Shown: one piece after another, positions 33,701 through 37,468 of the stretch
Layout: the number at the start of each line of letters is the position of its first letter
How positions within the stretch are numbered: position 1 is the first letter of the stretch
DNA from: Deltaproteobacteria bacterium
Lineage (GTDB): Bacteria; Myxococcota; UBA727; VGSZ01
Assembly: GCA_020850995.1 (NCBI GenBank)
Contig: JADZDP010000204.1
Coordinates: 1-37,468, forward strand
Length of the DNA: 37,468 nucleotides
Reading direction: 5' to 3'
Translations under genes and position numbers: made by a program
Notes under the pieces: generated by a model
What the model was told of the DNA's origin: nothing
What the model saw: only the letters and a program-made list of their open reading frames with translations
Databases searched by the model: none

Positions 33701-34567
33701 GACGTTGTCGCCATGGCGGCCGACGACGGCACGGTGCGCGTCGTCTCGACGACGCGGCCTGCGCGTGCGAGCGCCTTCGACGTCGACCTCTCCTGGGTGC
33801 GCACCCTTGCAGGGGCGGAGGCGCTCGCCGAGGTTGGCGCAGCGGCGACGAGCGACGGGCTCGCCTGCGCGCTGCACGCCGACGGCGTCACCGTTTGGAG
33901 CGCGGCGGGTCGCGCGGCGCCCCCCGCCGTCGTCGCGGGGGCGTCCGCGCTCGCCGCGTCGCCGATGCGCTGCGCAGTGCTCCAGCCGGGCGGCGTGCGT
34001 CTGCTCGACGAGCGTGGCGCGGAGGCCGCGCGGGTGGAGCTGCGCGTGGACGCCATCGGCGCCGACGGTGACGGCTTCGTCGCGGCCACGCCAGCGCAGC
34101 TGCTCGCCATCGCTCCCGACGGTGCCCGCACGCAAGCGCTCGCGGTCCCCGAGGGCGCGCTCGTCACCGCGCTCGCGGCGCACCCGGCCCGCGTGGTGAT
34201 CGGGCGCGACGACGGCAGCCTCAGCGTGCTGTCGCGCACCGGCGCTGCGTCGCTCGCACTGTCTGGCGCGCCGGTGACCCCGATACGCAGCGCGGCCGTC
34301 GCTCCCGACGGTGGCACGATCGCGGCCGGCACCGAGGGCGGCGACGTGCTGGTGTGGGACGCGGACGGCGTCTTGCTCGACGCCACGCGCCTGCACGGGC
34401 CGGTCGCTTGGCTGCGCATCGACGACACCGGCGTGCATGCCGCGACGCTCCTCGGTGACGGCGCGACGCGCCATCGGTACCGTGCGACCCAACGCTGCGA
34501 GCTACTCCAGGAGGTGCGCGCGCGCACCGGCGGCATCGCACCACGCGGCGGAGCTTGCGCACCCTGA
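30788..34567 (+). CDS. Ser/Thr protein kinase fused to a large extracytoplasmic beta-propeller region
   Basis: This 1259-residue protein begins with a PknB-type kinase domain (about 25-290): ARGGMGVVY, Lys54 in VALKLI, HRDLKPDN (Asp147), DFG (168-170) and GTPGYIAPE. A linker leads to one transmembrane helix (about 349-374). A short helical segment then precedes about 850 residues of repeated four-stranded blades with WD40/PQQ-like character (recurring VAVAGPDEAF, LASAGADEHVRL, LAFSPSGRRLAV, VRFSPDGRFVVSVGRDGRV, DVLVWDADG). The blades suggest one or two propellers placed across the membrane as a ligand or protein sensor, although soluble kinase-WD40 fusions also exist. The catalytic motifs are complete. 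It is alone in its transcription unit. Confidence 0.85.
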   Translation: MSSQPPGSARKETDVHVGTLVAGRYRVERVIARGGMGVVYCAMQEPLGRPVALKLIRGDALDEVARGRFLREAQLVSALTDPRIVTVHDFGETDDGTLFLVMELLHGRTLRERLRNGPLQWSELAPIAREVAAALATAHAARIVHRDLKPDNVLLVDTPDGTHVKVLDFGLAKETDRLLAGSPTLTRTGGLVGTPGYIAPEAIHGAPESPRLDVYALGVLLWECLVGRHPFAAETPLKTIVRASQEEVPPLQEVTRMVQGAPGGIAEVLKLFCAREPEARAADGAAALAALRELADASTAAPVLTPLPTMSFDGTLPSGAVFKSVDTSLPAPAAATSASTVTPEPARWRVLGAAIPLAFAAAVIAAVLTAGAFIARESNTPRPADPSRSLLAGAQAALASGNAVAARVQVAHAMERADSPWARALWSAAEDEARLLDVPLTGRATGVVFVGDDEVAVSNRNRAIERYDLRTGAVSKAREFGEELIDVDAGKGGLASCDLDGNVRWRRSDGELTVQLAARECRAVAVGEHAVWAVARSSALYRWAPPQLDVIEIGLGSIALAALDDARAVLVTPNEIAIIHAGPEGLSSRRHVMPEPPAAVAVAGPDEAFVGGAHGGVYRIRLGGDGELREELVRRHGARAEALAISRDGLLASAGADEHVRLGLVDGRPATALVSGPRAPIALAFSPSGRRLAVLARDRLSVFEVARVVGDGAPTARHEGAVEALAVRGDDLWSGGVDGRVLRWSLTQGRAAPLFDLAGRIEDLDIAGNADTLAVALADGRVVLLDAVGGRVLAGWMHGGGATGVRFSPDGRFVVSVGRDGRVLRTSLAHGVPQVLYEAAGSAPRGLFSVAVGAGDAVAVGGAAGHALLITGRTTAALPLLNGGCGSVFSVALRANGDVLLPCNDGKLVLNDARTHVSTVIAQSQDLRIYDVDDGGERIAVAGHRGVVMVQGARVTSLPSPKAVNRVRLLEDVVAMAADDGTVRVVSTTRPARASAFDVDLSWVRTLAGAEALAEVGAAATSDGLACALHADGVTVWSAAGRAAPPAVVAGASALAASPMRCAVLQPGGVRLLDERGAEAARVELRVDAIGADGDGFVAATPAQLLAIAPDGARTQALAVPEGALVTALAAHPARVVIGRDDGSLSVLSRTGAASLALSGAPVTPIRSAAVAPDGGTIAAGTEGGDVLVWDADGVLLDATRLHGPVAWLRIDDTGVHAATLLGDGATRHRYRATQRCELLQEVRARTGGIAPRGGACAP

Positions 34568-34590
34568 GGGCGCTGCAACGAATCTGCTTT

Positions 34591-35790
34591 CTAGCGATCC
34601 ACGTCGCCCATGACCGGATCGATGCTCGCGATGATCGCCACCAGGTCCGCCACCAGCTGCCCCTTCGACATCAGCTCGATGGCCTGCAGGTTCGCGAAGC
34701 TCGGCGTACGTGCGCGCACGCGCGCCGGCTTGCCCGAGCCGTCGCTCACCACCAAGTAGCCGAGCTCGCCACGCGGGCTCTCCACGGGGCAATAGGCCTG
34801 GCCCGCGGGCGGGCGCATGCCCTCGGTGAAGAGCTTGAAGTGGTGGATGAGCGACTCCATCGACGTCGCCAGCTCGCTCTTGGGCGGCGGCATCACCTTG
34901 CGATCAGCGGTCTTCACCGGACCCGTGACGCGCTCGAGGAGCTTGAGCGCCTGGTCGCAGATCTTCACGCTCTCGCGCAACTCGCCGACGCGCACCTTGT
35001 AGCGCCCGTAGCAGTCGCCGGCGTCATCGGTGACCACCTTGAATTCGAAGCGCTCGTAGCCCGTGTACGGATGCACCTTGCGCAGGTCGTGGGGCACGCC
35101 GGCGGCGCGCAGCAAGGGGCCCGAGACGCCCAGGCGAATCGCGTCGTCGGCCTTGAGCGGCCCGATGCCGATGGTGCGCTCGCGGAAGAAGGGATTGTCG
35201 GTGACGATGCCCTCGTACTCGTCGATGTGCCGCGGCATCTCGTCGACGAAGGCGCGCGCGTGCTTGCACCAGGTCTCGTCCATGTCCCAGGCCAGGCCGC
35301 CCGGGCGGATATAGCTCGACATCATGCGCTGCCCGGTCAGCTCCTCGAACAGCGCCAACACCTTCTCGCGCTCGCGCAAGCAGTAGAGGAACACCGAGGT
35401 GACGCCGAGGTCGATGGAGCCCGAGCCAATCGACACCAGGTGGCTGTTGATGCGCGTGAGCTCGGCCAGGAGCACGCGGCCCACTTGTGCGCGCTCGGGG
35501 ATCTCGCAGCCAAAGAGCTGCTCGACCGACAGCGAGTACGCCAGGTTGTTCCCGAGCGGGTTCAAGTAGTCCATGCGGTCCGTGATGGTCACCGCCTGCA
35601 CGTACGTGAGCTGCTCGATGGTCTTCTCCATGCCCGTGTGCAGGTAGCCGATCACCGGGTTGCACGAGCGCACGATCTCGCCATCGAGCTCGAGCTCGAG
35701 CCGCAACACCCCGTGCGTCGACGGGTGCTGCGGGCCCATGTTGACCTTCATCAGCTCGCCGTCGCCGGACTCGAAGCTCACGTCGCTCAT
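34591..35790 (-). CDS. nuoD: NADH-quinone oxidoreductase subunit D (complex I 49-kDa subunit)
   Basis: This 399-residue protein is full length for NuoD. Recognisable blocks are MGPQHPSTHGVLRLELELDG, IGYLHTGMEK, DRMDYLNPLGNN, GARAF-region equivalents KHARAFVDEMP, LRAAGVPHDLRKVHPY and the C-terminal ESPRGELGYLVVSDGSGKP, ending in DPVMGDVDR. NuoD lines the quinone site in the peripheral arm; the HPSTHG loop carries the quinone-interacting His. The ATG at 35790 is taken because conservation begins shortly after it. It is alone, with no other nuo gene within this window on either side, which is unusual. It begins 130 bp after folded element D on the same strand. Confidence 0.95.
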   Translation of the reverse strand: MSDVSFESGDGELMKVNMGPQHPSTHGVLRLELELDGEIVRSCNPVIGYLHTGMEKTIEQLTYVQAVTITDRMDYLNPLGNNLAYSLSVEQLFGCEIPERAQVGRVLLAELTRINSHLVSIGSGSIDLGVTSVFLYCLREREKVLALFEELTGQRMMSSYIRPGGLAWDMDETWCKHARAFVDEMPRHIDEYEGIVTDNPFFRERTIGIGPLKADDAIRLGVSGPLLRAAGVPHDLRKVHPYTGYERFEFKVVTDDAGDCYGRYKVRVGELRESVKICDQALKLLERVTGPVKTADRKVMPPPKSELATSMESLIHHFKLFTEGMRPPAGQAYCPVESPRGELGYLVVSDGSGKPARVRARTPSFANLQAIELMSKGQLVADLVAIIASIDPVMGDVDR

Positions 35791-35919
35791 GGGCGTGGTC
35801 TGCCTGATCGCTCGGTGGACCTCAAGGCGCGCGCGCGAATTTGGGTGCGGCGGCGGCGGGGACACCTTTGCTCACGCCTCGATCATGGGCGAGGCGAACC
35901 AGCAGAAGAGGAAGAAGCT

Positions 35920-36266
35920 GGGGCTTGTGGTGTCGCCGTCATGGGGGATCGCTGCTCTCGCGAGAGCAAAGGGCGGCGCCCTACTGCAGCCTCGGCTTGC
36001 CGACTCGGCTGAGCATCCGGAGAAGCACGACGGACCCCTCCCTAGATCCCTCCCCAGAGGACTGGAGAGGGCCGTGCCGCCTTCGCCGCCCCGATGTGGC
36101 GAACCCGGCACGGCTTCCCCCATTCCTATGGGGGAAGATCGAGAAGGGGGGCCGTTCAAATTCTGGTGTGACGTCGTCACCCGGCCGGCCGACCTTGCAG
36201 GAACGCCCCGCCGTTTGCTCTCGCGAGAGCAGCGATCCCGCCATGACGGCGGGACAGCAAGCCCCC
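35920..36266 (-). repeat. Folded intergenic element D with long inverted ends and three hairpins
   Basis: Arms 35934-35976 and 36208-36251 are complementary over about 43 nt with a few mismatches and a single indel, and weaker pairing extends out to 35920 and 36266. Each arm contains the 16-nt palindrome TGCTCTCGCGAGAGCA. Between them lie hairpins at 36048-36071 (9 of 10 pairs), 36071-36114 (9 pairs with an inner TTCGCC/GGCGAA stem) and 36114-36137 (10 perfect pairs, TCCT loop). It fills most of the gene-free stretch 35791-36298 between two minus-strand genes. It carries no ORF and no similarity to elements A-C. It is probably a non-autonomous mobile or structural repeat. Confidence 0.75.
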
Positions 36267-36298
36267 GATCCCAACGCAGCGATGGCTGCGCATCGCCC

Positions 36299-36685
36299 TC
36301 ACACGCTGAGCGCGTTGGTCTCGACGGCCGGCTTCGGCCCCTCGACGGTCTGGGGCAGCATGGTCTCGTTCGAGAGCGCGCCGGCCGTCCACGCGGGCGT
36401 GGCCGCCACGGGCTCGGCCTCGGTCTGGGGCGCCACCGGGAAGTTCGGCAGGCGCACCGGCACGCCGGTGTCGGCGCCCTTGGCCTGCGGCGCCTCGCTC
36501 ATCGGCTCCCAGCGGCGCAGGCTCAGCACCATGGCGACGACGAGCGCGGCAAAAACCGTCAGGCCGACCGGCAAGAACAGGCCCGAGAGCTCGGTCATCC
36601 CCATGGCGCCCACGCCAAAGAGGGCGCCGATGAGCGCGCAGTACAGGCCAAAGCGGTCCGACTTCTGGTTGCCATAGATCTTCAT
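36299..36685 (-). CDS. Small two-helix membrane protein
   Basis: This 128-residue protein begins with a polar, basic segment (KIYGNQKSDRF), then two adjacent transmembrane helices (about 13-33 and 36-56), then a Pro/Ala/Glu-rich soluble tail of about 70 residues. No family is recognised. GGAG lies about 9 nt before the ATG. It is divergent from the FHA gene; in the shared region GGTCAAA and TTTGACC form a 7-bp inverted repeat with 23-nt spacing that may be regulatory. Confidence 0.65.
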   Translation of the reverse strand: MKIYGNQKSDRFGLYCALIGALFGVGAMGMTELSGLFLPVGLTVFAALVVAMVLSLRRWEPMSEAPQAKGADTGVPVRLPNFPVAPQTEAEPVAATPAWTAGALSNETMLPQTVEGPKPAVETNALSV

Positions 36686-36816
36686 GTGTGACTCCGGTCA
36701 AAAGTGTGTGAGGCGGTATCCTACCTTTGACCCTATCCGAGCGCAAGCAATGGACAGGCGGCGGGCGCTTTTGCGTCAGCCCGCCATCGGGGCGAGACTG
36801 CAAGCCCGAGGTGTCC

Positions 36817-37365
36817 ATGGGTTTTGGCAACGGCGCGCCCGGTGAGGCCTATCGCCTCATCGACGTGTCGCGCGCAGCGGCACTGTCGCGGTGGTTTCTG
36901 GTGCTACGCCCGCGCCCGGCCGAGCCCGTGGCGCCCGTCGCCGTGCCCCCGCCCGACCCCGACTTCGAGGATCCCACCAACAGCCTCGACACCAAGCTGC
37001 GGCGCACGCCGAGCGGCAGCTTCATCGGCGTCAACGCCGATCCGCGCTTCGTCTTCCGCGTCAAGCGCGCGCCCCGCTCCCGCTTCGACTTCGTCTCGGT
37101 CGGCAGAAACGACGGCAACGACGTGGTGCTGCCCGACACCAGCGTGTCGCGCTTCCACGCCTTCCTGCGCGAGCTGCCCGACGGTAGCCTGGTGGTGCAA
37201 GACGTGCGCTCTGCCAACGGCACCTTCGTGGCCGGTCAGCCGGTGCCGAAGCAGGGCGAGGGCGCGCCGCTCCCCGTGCGCTCGGGCGACGCCATCCGCT
37301 TCGGCGACATCCACGGCGTCGTCGTCGACGCGGCCGGCCTCGCCGACCTGTCGAAGTCGCTCTAA
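36817..37365 (+). CDS. FHA-domain protein
   Basis: This 182-residue cytoplasmic protein has an N-terminal segment of unknown role (about 1-85), a linker and one forkhead-associated domain (about 100-175) with the phosphothreonine-binding residues in VSVGRNDGNDVVLPD, SVSRFHAFL and VRSANGTFV. FHA domains dock Thr-phosphorylated proteins, so it is a natural reader for Ser/Thr kinases such as the two in this window, although no direct link is shown. The ATG at 36817 has GAGGTG upstream; an in-frame start at 36727 would add 30 residues of low-complexity sequence. Confidence 0.85.
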   Translation: MGFGNGAPGEAYRLIDVSRAAALSRWFLVLRPRPAEPVAPVAVPPPDPDFEDPTNSLDTKLRRTPSGSFIGVNADPRFVFRVKRAPRSRFDFVSVGRNDGNDVVLPDTSVSRFHAFLRELPDGSLVVQDVRSANGTFVAGQPVPKQGEGAPLPVRSGDAIRFGDIHGVVVDAAGLADLSKSL

Positions 37366-37446
37366 ACAGAGACGCATTGATCGGCGATCATCGGCGTCCT
37401 CGACGAAGGGCGGCGCTGCGCCGGCGCGTGACGCCCACCCCCCTGC

Positions 37447-37465
37447 CCCCCTCCTTCGGAGGGGG
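37447..37465. terminator. Stable hairpin at the window end
   Basis: CCCCCTCC and GGAGGGGG pair over 8 bp with a TTC loop about 80 bp after the FHA stop. It may be a terminator or the start of another folded repeat cut off by the window edge. The 80 bp before it hold nothing else recognisable. Confidence 0.4.
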
Positions 37466-37468
37466 CCG

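Noticed and set aside
30764..34492. 1242-codon open frame antisense to the propeller kinase
   Set aside because: It is an effect of high GC on the complementary strand: Arg/His/Ala-rich translation with no domain, opposite a complete kinase.

Overview
The window is very GC-rich with strong GC bias at third codon positions. Its gene content points to a Myxococcota (deltaproteobacterial-type) genome: two eukaryotic-like Ser/Thr kinases with one transmembrane segment, an FHA protein, many lipoproteins (several with short Cys-rich DDDECPPGFVC-like modules or long Gly-Glu linkers), a TolB-like/TPR accessory set, a von Willebrand A lipoprotein and a hybrid histidine kinase. No rRNA, tRNA, CRISPR array, phage gene or recognisable transposase was seen. 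The phylum is an inference from gene style, not from a marker-gene comparison.

Layout. 1-4.2 kb: secreted PHB-depolymerase-type esterase, membrane-tethered rhodanese, CrtZ-like carotenoid hydroxylase, a Gly-Glu-linker lipoprotein and a convergent SAM methyltransferase. 4.2-9.3 kb (minus strand): TolB-like protein translationally coupled to an 1148-residue kelch lipoprotein, plus a six-helix membrane protein. 9.4-14.4 kb (plus): TPM/zinc-ribbon membrane protein, a vWA lipoprotein with two lesions (ATA at the start position and an internal TAG), and a Ser/Thr kinase. 14.5-16.8 kb (minus): coupled pair of duplicated-domain lipoprotein and TPR membrane protein. 16.9-18.6 kb: DacB/PBP4-type peptidase. 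18.7-22.6 kb (minus): B12-binding-type radical SAM enzyme, cholesterol-oxidase-like GMC flavoenzyme and a c-type cytochrome lipoprotein. 22.7-24.5 kb: hybrid histidine kinase. 24.5-27.1 kb (minus): three lipoproteins, two of them paralogous. 27.2-29.6 kb: RNase R. 29.8-34.6 kb: an unknown protein and a 1259-residue kinase with a predicted beta-propeller sensor. 34.6-37.4 kb: a stand-alone nuoD, a small membrane protein and an FHA protein.

The most unusual content is non-coding. Three 159-164 bp elements (14390-14548, 18537-18700, 29596-29759) each lie between the 3' ends of convergent genes. They share a core with conserved loop sequences, while two internal stems and the outer inverted repeats change sequence and keep base pairing. 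This looks like an undescribed structured repeat or RNA family acting at convergent gene ends. A different, larger folded element (35920-36266) has about 45-60 bp inverted ends and three internal hairpins. Other signals are a perfect 10-bp hairpin placing the radical SAM start codon in its loop, and a recurring TANNNN hexamer exactly 6 nt before start codons lacking a Shine-Dalgarno, which suggests leaderless mRNAs.
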